Positions 36,066-49,100 of a DNA stretch of 64,000 nucleotides are shown here, piece after piece. The first letter of the stretch is position 1; the number at the start of each line of letters is the position of its first letter. The position numbers and the translations under genes were made by a program. The DNA lies in assembly GCA_019321725.1 (NCBI GenBank), contig CM033111.1, positions 4,216,001-4,280,000 of the forward strand. The letters run 5' to 3'. The notes under the pieces are model-generated. The model was not told where the DNA came from, did no database searches, and saw nothing but the letters and a program-made list of their open reading frames with translations. This DNA comes from Paulownia fortunei. Its lineage: Eukaryota > Streptophyta > Magnoliopsida > Lamiales > Paulowniaceae.

Positions 36066-39000
36066 ATGGGTTTTAATGGTGGAGGAATGGCAGTGGAAGT
36101 GGAAAAAGTGTTCATTGGAGCAGGTTGCAACAGAATAGTTAACAACGTATCATGGGGCGCCTGTGATTTGCTCTCTTTTGGTGCCGAAAACGCTGTTGCC
36201 ATTTTTTGTCCCAAGGTCTTGCTATAACAACTTTTTACTCTTTAATTTTCGTTGACACATGCTAGTTTATTTACTGTGTATCTGGGTTTTTTGGTTCTTG
36301 GATAGACTGCGCAAATTCTGACTACACTTCCGGGGCACAAGGCGTATGTGAACTGCACGCATTGGTTGCCCAGCAGCAAGTTTGCATTTAAAGGTTCAAT
36401 CTTTTCCTGTAATTCTCCTAGTGGAACCTTTTTTTATATATATATTTTGGAGTGAATTATATGGAGTAATTTGGGAACCAGAAATATTATATATTCATAA
36501 TTGTGTAATTTGCAAAGAATATTGAGCTTTCTCCTGTATCCTTTACATGGGTGCTCATGCTATTATTTCTAATGACCATATATATGAGTTTATCTCAATT
36601 TGTTGGTAGAAGAGTGTTTATAGTTTTGTATGGTGAATATGGGCGTTTTTTTTCCCAGCTACGAATTTGGAAAGGCATCATCTGCTGTCTGGAGATGCTG
36701 ATGGAACTATCTTTTTGTGGGAGTTTTCGCTTGCTGATAAGAAGGTGCGTTATGGAGTTTCTTCTTCTTTTTCTTGAACTCTATCTGTCAAGTTTATGTT
36801 CACAAATACTTTCAGAATGGCATCATTTGTTGCTAACTTGCTTGCCAGATGTCATGTTTGTCTATGAATATTATAATGCAATCAAACTTGAAGTGATGAA
36901 CTTAAAGTTGCATGGTGATCATTGGTTAATTGTAGAAAAATTGATTTGTGCTGACGGCAAAATTTAACATGTAGGAAGTATGTATTGCTTGCTTAGCTAC
37001 CAGGCTTTTATGGTTTATTGTTGCCAAAGAAGTTTCAGTACTACGATAAATGTCTCTTGAATGATGGATATCCTAGATTAATCTTCATATATCAACAACA
37101 TCTATATATATTTATCAGCTTGGGAGGAACTTTTTTCAAGGGCAAATAAATTAAGAGAATAAAGGTTTTAACATGGCAATTAATCATTTGAGTTTCAATA
37201 TCAGGTGCATCCCTTAACATGATTCACATGGTTGGCTAAGAAAGAGTAGAAAAAATTTGTCTTGGAGGGCTGATATGCTTTATGCCTTTGGTTACAACCC
37301 TTTGCATGCTTGCACAGCCAAAGTTTTTGAGCTATGTCCTTTCAGTTTTTTATTAATTTTATATAGGGAAAATCATGGATAAGGGAGTAGGAACTTTTTA
37401 TATTGATTAGGGAGAAGGGAATGTAAAGTTTCAGAATTTGTTAATACGATAGCACAGGTTTAGTATAAACTCTAAACCCAACTTCTTCTACCAATATATT
37501 TTATGTTAACTAAAGTTTGTATATATTTTTGTTTCTCTTTCAAAAAGCTTAAAAAAATTCTAAAAAATTAATTACCAAAAACTCTACCATTATATAGTGC
37601 ATATCTGTATATATGTGCTTGAATGTATCAAATCAATTTTATTTGATTCGGATACGATGTATGAATATTGTAATTGCATCAATAAAATTATAACATTTTA
37701 TATAAATTTTAATAGTTGAAAAGTCATCTTATTTAGATAATCAAAATTACCATAAATTTTATTTCATCATCTTGTATGAAAATGGTATAATAAATTGTTG
37801 GCTATTTTGTTATCAAAATTAAACTTTAGATCCTTTTGGTGATTGATATTTTCTTCAAATTTTAATTATTTTGGTTATTTTCAGCTTTTTTTAATGAGAA
37901 AACAAAAATATATACAAATTTAATTAAACATAAAATATATTGGTACAAGTAGTTAGGTAAAAAGAGTATATTAGGCTAGCATTACTATATTAATAAATTA
38001 AGAAACTTTTATTTTTCCTTCTCCCTAAATAGCCTAAGGTTAGTACCTCTTCTATACTTGTTATATATATGTATATATTCGTATTATGTGTGTGTGGGGG
38101 TTTGTGTGTATGTATGCATACATACATATTATGTACATATAACACACAATGATAACTGGGGATGTAATTGATCATTGTTGTTCTTCACTTCTACTATCTT
38201 CTGTGAGCTGATAAATTAATTTTGCTTGCAGTGGAGGAATGTGCTACAAGTACCAGAAAAACATAAAAAAGGTGTTACATGCATCTCTGCAATTATGGTG
38301 TCTCGTACAGATGCTATATTTGCATCCTCTTCTTCTGATGGTACAGTGAGTGTATGGGAAGTAATCCTTCCGTCCAGGTCTGGAGGTCAGTCGCTTGAAT
38401 TTGAGATATTCTACGATCATGCTTATTTAATTTCATTTATTTTGCATTGATATTGAATTCAACTGCAACATTGCCAATACCATTCTCTTGCTATACATTT
38501 GTAATTGTCAATATCCATTTTCCCCACTTTCTAATGTGTGTATGCCTATAGATCTTTTCCATGGCTTATGCTTATATATACGAAAATTACCATAAAATGT
38601 CCTTGTGCAATGCTGAACAAAGTTTGGGTTTATGAAAAAAATATTTGAAACATAATAATTATTATTCTACTATATTGTTCAGGCTTAAAGGGATCTCTGT
38701 GTACATTTGTTCTTCCTCTCCTGAACTTTGGTATACTATTTTATCTTATAGGATCATGTATATGGATTTAGTTTAGATGGTGAAAGTTGTCTGGGGTGTA
38801 ATGAAAGGCCTCTGCTATTGGCCATTTTCAATTTTAATGTACTTATAATGAGATAGATATATGCATGTGCACACACATGCATATGTTAATACCGATATGG
38901 GAAACGTGTCTCGACAATCTTGCCCAACTTTTTCGTAAATACTATGTCAATATCCTTGTTGTGCCGTATCCTTGATGATCAGATTATTACAGGCTGTTGT

Positions 39001-42000
39001 ATTAATTTGTTTCCCATTTTTGACATTCTTTAAGTTAAGTAGCTAGTTTCTTTGTTTCAATGAATGTGCAACTTGTCAGTTTCCATGTAAAACAGATCGT
39101 GATTTTATGCAGTGTGAACAAGGTGCTATAGCCGCTAGGAGTTATTTATTCTCAAGCAGTTAACTTGTTTCCAAATGACGACATAGTTTGTTAGTTGCCA
39201 TGCAAAAGAAATTCTTTTCATAATTTTATATAATGTGAAGCAAGGTGCCATTACCCATAGGATTTCTATCTAAATTGGTGGTTGCTAGTGACAGATAACG
39301 TTCTTGTTGTTGAGTTTAGATGTCTCACACATCGAAACTGGTGGAACTGTTGTGCAAATTAGTCATGCCACCGAAGCTGCTTTTTTGTATTTTTGATTTC
39401 TCATTTTGAATGTCTTAGGTGAATGCAAACTGTCTTGCTTGGACTCCTTAGTTGTTGGTAAAAAACCTATGGTTGCTGTTTCACTTGTGGAGTTGCCTGG
39501 AAACAGCGAGCACCTAGCTCTAGCCATGGGCGGATTGGATAACAAAATTCACATTTACAGCGGTGAGAGAACAGGAAAAGTCTGTATCATCTGGTGCATT
39601 ATCTTTTTTATGTTCTTTTGCTAGTATGCTTTTTATTTTGCTAAAATGAATTTGTTCGTGTTTATTTATTGCCAGTTTGTTCATGCCTGTGAACTAAAAG
39701 GGCACACGGATTGGATTCGTAGTCTGGATTTCTCATTACCTTTATATGAAAATGGTGAAACATCTAGTCTTCTTCTTGTGAGTTCATCTCAAGACAAAGG
39801 GATACGCATATGGAAGATGGCTTTACATGAGTCTCTTGCTAATAACAGGAAAGAAGAAACCAGCTTGGCTTCTTACATTAAAGGCCCAATATTTTTAGCT
39901 GGTTCATCCTCTTATCAGATATCTCTGGAATCCCTCCTCATTGGACATGAGGATTGGGTGTATTCAGTGGAATGGCAGCCTCCTCAAAGCTCATCTGTTG
40001 ATGGCATTGAATGTTATCAACCTCAGAGCATTTTATCTGCATCCATGGACAAGACAATGATGATATGGCAACCTGAAAAGACTACTGGTATATGGATGAA
40101 CATGGTTACTGTTGGGGAGTTGAGTCATTGTGCTTTGGGGTTTTATGGTGGTCATTGGAGCCCAAACGGCAACTCTATTTTAGCTCATGGATATGGTGGG
40201 TCTTTTCATCTCTGGAAAAATGTTGGCACTGATTTTGATGATTGGAAACCACAAAAAGTTCCTTCCGGACACTTTGCAGCAGTGTCAGACATTTCATGGG
40301 CAAGAGAGGGGGAATATCTGCTATCCGTTAGTCATGATCAAGTAAGATGCTTATTGAATTCAGTTATGTAGCTCTGTTTGTCGCGTGGGTGGGCATGCTT
40401 GTGTTTAGGTACATTTTAAGGTCGAATTTTGGTTTCAAATGGTATTACTTCAATTATCTCGAGAAGCGGCTTTGGTGCAATCTGTTTTATGTGTTGAGAT
40501 TGGCAAATCTCTCACTATAATAAAATCAGTCTATTTGAGTTCTTTGTTAATATATAAATATTGGTACACTAAAAACTTTTTTTTTCCTTGGAACACATGT
40601 AGTGCTAGTGATGCAGAATAAATGTTGCATCTGTAGGGTATGGAATGTGGTTAGAATATATTATGCATTATATTAGTATTATACCCGTGGAACATAGTAA
40701 AACAAACTGAGCTTTTTCAATACATAAATGAACGAAATAGAGGTTTTTGGTTATGAATTAATCGAATGGGTTCAAAACTTAAAATGATAATGCATAGCAT
40801 ACCTTAAAATTCATTTTTCAATAATCCATCCAATTGTAAATAGTTGCAAAACAAGTCAAATAAAAGTGTGGACATACGTAAGAAGATGGTGAATTCTCGA
40901 TTATTGTGTTTTTGCCAAATATTTTTCTGTTATTAGTATGAAGTGGACTAATTTTCTAATAGGATATGGTGCACTAATAGATTTGAGTTTAACTACTTAT
41001 AGATGCCAATAATGACTTTGATGTTTTATTCTTATGTATTCAAACTTTTGCTAATAATCTAAATGTCAGTATACTTAATAAGTTCTACAATTAAGACTTG
41101 TTCAGATTCTTTTGCATAAAACTGAGTAAACTGCGTTCATCTATGAAATGAAAAATTAAGAAGGAAAAATACGAAGAATCTATTATAGGTGTGAAATCAT
41201 TAGAATGAGAAAATCTAATTAGAAAATTATTTTGCATTAAATACATCTTGCCAACTCTTAGTTCTAATTCTAACACATGTACCTATAAATTGTGAATTAG
41301 AAGTTAGAAATGAGATTTGTGGCAGAAATAAATCAATAAGATTTATTTCGTAAATGAAAAATTGAGGGTAAAAATTTGAACAGCTTATGAATGTTAAATG
41401 ATATACAAGAAATAAAATTTATTGCTTTAAATGCAATGACACATGGCAATTTTTGGTTGAAAGTCTTCGGTGATGCAACATTTATAAGATTATATTGGAG
41501 AAAATTGGATTTGCGATTGTTTGCAAATCTGTAACTCTGTTTATCTGCTTCAATCTTATTTCACTGAATGCGAGTTTGGAGGGTGGTTAAGAAAACCAGG
41601 CAGCTGTTGAAATTGTTTAATTATGATCTGGATTCTTGGCAAGTTAAATTGAAAGGCAGATTCATTATATACTTGCAATCTGTTTGTGATTTCTGCAGCA
41701 TTTTAAATAAAATCTAGCACACCTAATTTCTCTTATCTCCTTTTGGATTTTCACAGATAGAAGTTTTAAATAACAACTTGTTCTTTTGCAGACATCTAGA
41801 GTATTTTCTGCATGGTGTAATGAATCTTCTTTAGAAGATGGAGAGGCTTGGCATGAAATTGCACGGCCTCAAGTTCATGGCCATGATATTAATTGTGTGA
41901 CAATAATCAGAGGAAAGGGGAACCATCGATTTGTAAGTGGGGCTGAGGAGAAAGTTGCCAGAGTGTTTGAAGCTCCTCTCTCCTTTCTGAAGACGTTGAA

Positions 42001-45000
42001 ACATGCCACTTCACAGAAATCTAGCTTTGCTGATGATCTTCCAGTAAACGTGCAAATTCTTGGTGCAAATATGTCTGCTCTAGGGCTATCACAGAAGCCT
42101 ATATATGTTCAAGGTGAGTTTATTCTTCAAAAAAGTTGGTTACTCTTTTGTCATGGCAAAAGAAACTTTCAACCAAGCCTACTAATATTTGGACAAGGAG
42201 GGTTGAGGTGAACGTGTTCCTTGTTTTTGACTTTCTTTAAACATTAATCTTTAAATGGTTTAGTTTCAATCTTAGTGGTTACCTAAAGGAAAGGTATCAT
42301 ATTAAGACAAAATGCCTAAATACTTGGCAGTGTTAACACATAGTTGTTGGCTTAGTAGCGTCTGCTGCCAGTTTATTTGCCAGATAGATCTTTTGTCGAG
42401 GCCTTCTGCTGGCTGTAAAAAATATTAGTTTGCCGCATCCTCTTGAGTGTGAATGTATTGAACTCCAGCATATATACATTTCATAATCCGAATGATCTAT
42501 GATACTACTTGGAAACACTACCTGGGCAATTTATCCTGGCCTGGTTTATGGATGACAACTGCTCTGAAATAGGCTGTGTGTATAGTGCTGGACCAAATAT
42601 GTAGCTTGCTATAGATGTGTATTAGTTGTCTGGACTAACAGCCAATGTAAACATGTGCAAGCCATAATTTGTTCAACTATAATTCTTGCCATAAAAGTAA
42701 TCTAACAAAAACAATTTGCTTAATGAATATGTACAAAACAAGAAATAATTTTATGTCTGTTTGAAGTAGCAATTACATAGCAATACATGGTTGTTGTTGT
42801 TTTTTTTTTTTTTTTTGCTCCTCTGTTTTTTGATGGGAGCAGTACATGGTTGATGATCATGTATAAACCATATATTTTATCCTTAACATGATACATGCTC
42901 AGGAAACATACTAACATGGGAGTGGATGCCTAGTAAGTATCGACATATCTGTAAACATCATGCATGAATAAGTAAGATGCCTGAATGGATTTTTCTCGAC
43001 TACACTCTTCCATGTAATTGTGGCTTTTAGGCAGGAGACATTAGGGATTATGAAGCAAGTTTTGGCATTTATTCTGATGTTTCTTATTGCTACTGGTATG
43101 AAAACTACTGTTGTATCTAGTGGGATTAGAAAAGTGGCTAACTACCATGATATCTAGTCGGACTAGAAAATTGGCTACAGAGACAGCATTGGGAGTGTTA
43201 TTGCCTGGCTGGCTTTGTACCTATGTGATTGGTTCTTGCCTGCTGTGGCTGTTATGCATTGATCGTTTGAAGGTAGAGATACAGGCCTAATATTTTGTGA
43301 TATAAACGTTGATTTTAAAAGGCAATGCAGAGACCATAATTTAATAGATATTAAAAGAAAATATTGTTATCCATGTTTCAAATGGACTTCACAGGATCAG
43401 GTTCTTTAAATGTTTCTTCTGTTTGTTATACTTATTCTAGAAATTTTAGTCGCTGCTATGTTCTGAAATTTTCTTTTTATTGAATAATTAGAGAAGTCTT
43501 AAAGTACAAAGAATAATATCTTATCTCCTTCTGCAGCATCACCTGAGTCAAAAGAAAGAAATAATAGTGAAGGCATCGACACCCTTGAAACTATTCCAGA
43601 AGCAGTTCCAGTTGTGTTGACAGAACCACCCATTGAGGAGCAGCTGGCATGGCATACACTATGGCCGGAGTCACACAAGCTTTACGGTCATGGGAATGAA
43701 CTCTTTTCTGTATGTGGTGACCATGAGGGGAAGCTAGTTGCTTCATCCTGCAAGGTAGTTCTTGTTCTTTTCCTATTCATGTTGTGATAGAGTTTAGTAT
43801 TGTTAGTATTGTTGTGTAAGTGTTCAGTCTTTAGGAGTTTGTCCTTTGCTTATTTCATCTGAACAAGACGAAGTTCAATCTACCATCTTTTTTCTATCCA
43901 ATCTTATAAACCCTCTGCACTTTTCCTATTATTCACAGTGACATCTGGGGTCCTAATAAGTAGAACACACTTTCAAACAAAAGATGGTTTATCACATTCG
44001 TTGATGACTACACATGGCTATGTTGGGTGTATTTTCTTAAAGAAAAAACAAACGTAGGGCAAGTGTTATTGATTTTCATAAAATGATTCAAACACAGCTT
44101 CACACAAAAACTCAAGTGTATAGGATTCATTATGGAAGGGAGTATTTTAAAAATCTCTTAGGAAAGTATTTTCTTGAAAAGGGGAGAATAAATCCAGCAA
44201 TTATAAATCTTATAAAAGGGCTGGTTAATACATTGATGAATTACTTCTGGAAATCCATACTAACACATTATATATGTTTCACCTTTACTCTCTTCACCCT
44301 TTTACTCTAGGAACATCATTGTATGGTATAGAACGATTTAGAAACCCTGTGAATCAAATAGGGCAAAGAGCTTTTACAAAATTATCCTTACTTTCCTCAT
44401 ACCTGCATCAGTAAAGAACTGCTAGTAAGACTTTGTGAACAGTATTAGGCCAATAAAACCTAATGATGCTCTTTTGACTCAAAATATTTCAAGTCATTTG
44501 CATTCCAGATTCTCATAGTGCACTCAACAAAGCAAAGCCAAATGCAGAACTAGATAGTTAATATTAAATCTTACCAAAATATTTTTGGTTCATAGTACTT
44601 CTGGAGCATTTTCTACAGTTCATCATTTGATCCCAATTTCGATGACTGCTTTCCTCCTTTCTCAGATGTAATGATTATATGCCTGTTTGAAAGAGTGAAA
44701 GGAGCCAAGCTACATGGATCATTGGATTATTGTGGCACCAGAATCTCTCTTTTGATTAGATGGTTTCAATTTTGCTTTTAGTATTTAGGAACATTGGATT
44801 GAGACAGCTTCACTCACATTTAAAGTAGGTAACATCCTACCATAACCAGTGCTTGCACTTCTAAACTTTGAAGATTCATTGCTAGCCATGCTTAATACTT
44901 TTGCAGGCTGGAAAGTCGCAAAATAGAGAAAATGGGTCCTCGACAATTATGAGTGTTGAGGGTATTTTTTTGATCACACAAGAGATCCTGTATTGCACTT

Positions 45001-46122
45001 ATATATGTTATGCAATTCAACTAGACCTGAAACCTGGATTCTTCTGTTGCTTATCTGATAACCTAGCATTCTTATCAAGACTAGAACTCTTAGGGAAGAA
45101 AATAGATTTAGGCTGGAATCAAATAATTAGTGATTTTGAAACCCTAGGCTTATATAATAGAAATGCTCATTTAAGTTTACATCAAATTATTCTGGTAACA
45201 TTCTTTCTGCAGCAATAATCATCACTAGACCTTGTTGCTTAAAGAATTATTTTGCATTTTGACAAGTATATATGCCATTGTGTTATTTAGATGTTTGTAG
45301 TGGCACTTAAGACTTGGAAGTTCACAAGTTTTGAATCTCGCAGGCACAGTCAGCATCTGTTGCAGAGATATGGCTATGGCAAGTCGGCTCTTGGAAGGCT
45401 GTGGGCCGCTTGCATTCACACAGTTTAACAGTGACACAGTTGGAGTTCTCTCACGACAACAGTTTTCTTTTGTCCGTGTCTAGGGATCGTCATTTTTCTA
45501 TTTTTGCAATTAAGCAGACCGGTATGACGAAATTTGCTGTAATTTTTCATTGTTATTATAGTTTATTATGTAGCCAAATTTTTTTACCACCAGTAGCTAA
45601 TTGAGTACTAATGCCTTCCATTTTCACATACCAGGAGCTGATGAAATCAGTCACCAGCTTGTTATCAAGCAGGAGGCCCATAAAAGAATAATATGGGCGT
45701 GCTCTTGGAACACATTTGGTCATGAATTTGCCACTGGTTCAAGGGACAAGACCGTAAAGATTTGGGAATTGGAGAACGGGTCGTCAGTTAAGCTGCTCAC
45801 GACTCTGCCAATGTTCAAGAGTAGTGTTACTGCGTTATCTTGGCTGGGTGTCGACAGGCAGAGGAATCGTGGGCTTCTTGCTGTGGGAATGGAAAGTGGG
45901 CTCATAGAGTTGTGGAGTCTTTCCAATAACAAAAGTGAAAATAGTAGCATCGCAGTACCAAATGCTGCTCTTTTCGTTCGCTTTGATCCATTTATATGTC
46001 ATGTATCTGCAGTTCACAGGTTGAGGTGGAAAAATGCGAAGAAGAGCGAAGATTCTGCGAGCATGCAGCTTGCATCTTGCGGAGCTGATCATTGTGTGAG
46101 AATATTTCAAGTAGATGTTTAA
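36066..46122 (+). CDS. ELP2: Elongator complex subunit 2 (WD40 protein)
   Basis: Ten exons, 36066-36215, 36306-36393, 36659-36744, 38232-38385, 39419-39579, 39676-40341, 41792-42113, 43537-43754, 45344-45521 and 45635-46122, join in phase to 836 residues, about the length of Arabidopsis ELP2 (AT1G49540). The protein is almost entirely WD40 repeats, expected to form two beta-propellers. Highly conserved blocks: VFIGAGCNRIVNNVSWGA, LKGHTDWIRSLDFSLPL, LLIGHEDWVYSVEWQPP, LSASMDKTMMIWQPEK, GHWSPNGNSILAHGYGGSFH, HGHDINCVTIIRGKGNHRFV, WPESHKLYGHGNELFSVCGD, LSVSRDRHFS and FATGSRDKTVKIWELE. ELP2 scaffolds ELP1 and ELP3 in Elongator, which supports wobble-uridine modification of tRNA and is linked in plants to transcription and immune responses. 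Introns are large: intron 3 holds a foldback element and intron 8 a copia remnant. Confidence 0.96.
37395..38038. mobile_element. Foldback (inverted-repeat) element in ELP2 intron 3
   Basis: The left end TTAGGGAGAAGGGAATGTAA is mirrored by TTCCTTCTCCCTAAAT at about 38016-38031. Further in, CCAATATATTTTATGTTAAC (from 37491) matches the complement of TAAACATAAAATATATTGG (37923-37941), and the TTTGTATATATTTTTGTTT block pairs with AAAACAAAAATATATACAAA. The arms are ~180-250 bases, the whole ~640. No coding content. It is a MITE/foldback-type insertion in a non-coding position. Confidence 0.65.
38060..38150. repeat. TATG/GTGT simple-sequence block
   Basis: A mixed microsatellite of TATATATG, GTGTGTGTGGGGG and TATGTATGCATACATACATA in ELP2 intron 3, directly right of the foldback element. 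GTATGTATGCATACATAC is a perfect short palindrome. Confidence 0.85.
43925..44220 (+). mobile_element. Decayed Ty1/copia integrase fragment
   Basis: Translation gives IHSDIWGPNK, an in-frame stop, then KRWFITFVDDYTWLCWVYFL, and after a frameshift near 44081 MIQTQLHTKTQVYRIHYGRE. This is the copia integrase core. The first catalytic Asp (HSDIWG) is present, but the usual TDNG motif reads IHYG, so the second catalytic Asp is lost. The fragment lacks LTRs and other domains. It is a dead remnant in ELP2 intron 8, in the same orientation as the gene. Confidence 0.85.
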
Positions 46123-49100
46123 TATTTGACAGATTGATGATAGTTTACTAAAATCTGATGGTGTGTTAGTATAATTATGTTTTCCAAATTCATGTCAGGT
46201 TTTGTATGCTATAAAAGTTTTGACATATGTTATGGCATTATGATTTATACCTGAAAAACAAGGTTATTTCCATTCACTTCTCTTAAGGTTTTGGGGAACA
46301 CATAAATGTTATGGGTTTTGTCATATTACATTAGTATTTTTTTGTCATTGGAGATGGCAACTTTTAATTTGGTCTCACTTTTTGTTTTTCCAAAATGTTC
46401 AATTGAAAATATTTTATTTTTGAAAAGCAGTTCTCAGAATAAAGGAGAATTAATATTATTCACATTGTTGAAAATGATATTAAATTAGATTTTTTCATTC
46501 TTCTTTATCACTATATACAACTTTATCATGTATTAAATTAACATTTCGTATATATTTGAAGAAAGTTTTAAAGTATAAACTTGGATTTCTTACCTTTTCA
46601 TATTTTTATTTAAAAAAATAATTAAAAAGTAATTTGTTAAAAAATGGCAGGTTGTTTTTATATATATTTGGGTTGGCTGTTTTTTAGTTTTAAAACGAGG
46701 GGAGATCTTTGCCAAATATCCAAACCTGAAGGTAGGAGAAGTGAAGGCAAATAATTCTAAAAATTTGAAATACGTTATCACGGTTTTTATTTTATAAATG
46801 TAACAAATAAAAACCATTTTCTGTCCAAATTTACTAGCGACTTAAAATATTGATTATTTGATTTGTGGTATGCTTTTAATCCATTAAATTTGAACAGAAT
46901 TAAAAAAAAAAAAAACATATTTCAATCTTTCATGGATGAGAATATAAAATTCATGTGGTAAAATAATATGCAAATGTATAATTGCAACTTGGGATCCTCA
47001 TGGGCCATTTGGTCGTAGTTTAAAAATTGAGAAATAGCTTCGACTTTTATTTTGCATAATAATACATGACAGGTAAAAATTAGAAAATGTGTTTGGTTGT
47101 AATTGGATTTTATTAACAGTTAAATTAATGTAATTCTTTCGACAGAGATTCAAATTCAATTTTGAAATCAGGAAAGAAATACTTGAAAATACACCGACTT
47201 TCTGAAAATATTGAGTTTCTACTACTATTTTTCAAAATTGTGAGTAGCAGACATAAATACGCATCAAGTGAGTGTAGATTCAAGAATGCTAAAAACTAAT
47301 TTTATTAAAGTACTGTTAAATTCATGCTACACTCGTTTGTTATTGCACTAAGTGTGTGAATATTATCTCGAGTATTTTATTTTTTATCAAATATTAAATA
47401 TAGCATCTATTATTGCACCACGTAGGTAACTAATTCGGTAAATAGTAGTAATAAGTTCAAACTCGTAAAAATAATTATCCAAAAAAATTACATAATGTAA
47501 TTATGAAAGATAGATTATTTTTCAAAAGATAAGTACATAATCTATCACTCTTCATCCGCTTCAATCTCTACTTATGATACACTGACTGGCTGCTAAAATT
47601 AGTGTTTATCATGAAAAAAGAATTTTTGAAGGAAGATATACCTCTTTTTACATGTTATTTTTATTATAATATGCTTCAAATCCAATTTTAGATCTCGTTT
47701 GGTATCCATTTTATTTTAATTTTCAAGTGTATTTTCATTTTGCATTGATTTTTGTGTGAGAACAAGAATATATTTGGATATAGTGTAGAAAAAATGATTT
47801 TATTGGATATAAGATCGATATTTTAGCATAACAATAATAATTAACGAGTCTTATTATTTTTCATATTCCGTCACTCAAATTATATTTAATTGATAAATTA
47901 TTATTTGAATTATTATGAGTCCTATTATAAGAAGAAAAATTATTATTTAATTAGTTAATAAACTTTAAGTATTTTAAAATTAATGAAACATTAGATGATA
48001 TATTAATTATTTGGGTCTCATGTTGTGTAGGTTTGGAGTTGATTGTTTTCATAAAATAAAAAATAATATTTTTATTAAAATTTCATAAAACAAATATTTT
48101 TTTCATATTTTAATTAATAAAAAAAGCAAAAATAGAATTTAAAAATGAAACCAAACAATGGCTTAGATCCTCACAATAGTTTTTGGGTGGCGATCTAAAA
48201 TTTTAAAATAAAAGGACAATTTTCCAAAATGCTCCTTGCTCTGGTGCATTTCGTCATTCTGACAAAAATAAAATAAAATAAAATAAATTATTTTCCACTC
48301 TTTTGCTGTTTTTATTGAACATTGAACATTGAAAACTGAACCACCGAAGTTAAGTCCATTCCTTTTTCATCTTTTGATTATTTAATTTATCAATCAAAAA
48401 GGATAATTGCAGTATCTATTCCATTGATTTTTTTTCCTCATGGTTTGTATATATGATACTTGAAAATATAACACTTTAGTAAATTAATATTTAGAAAAAT
48501 ATATATTTTTAAATAATAATATTTTGTATTATATTTTTCTCCTTTTTATTAAAAAAATCCAAGATTCAAATTTAGTATAAGCTTTTTTCTGTGGAAAAAA
48601 TAAATATTGCGCCTAAATATTTATACATTCTAAAAAAAACTAATGTTATCGCACCTCAAACCTCCTCTCGAATCTTCAAGACTTTTTTCCTTGTGGTTCA
48701 TTTTCAAAGGAAGTAATAGCTAAAAGGGTCATGCATGACAAACAAATAGTTATAAATCTTCATGAAAATTTTAAATTTTAACCAATAAAATATAAGAACT
48801 CATAGGTCCAAAAATGTAAGGCTTAAATCTCAAATTAAATATCTACAAATACTTTCATTTATATTAATTTAAAAGTAAATTATTTAATATTAATACATCA
48901 AGTGTTGAAAGTATATCCCAAGTTAACCCAAAAAATCCCTAATTATTTGTCCGCAAGAATTGGACCTTCTAGACTCTTAACTATCGCTGCTTTGGAAAAG
49001 GAACCACAAAAAAAAAAATAAAAAAAATAAATAAAATCAAATATTCAAGGAGTTCCAAGATGACAAGGGATGAAATTGGAGCAATGTAGGCCCTGCAAAT

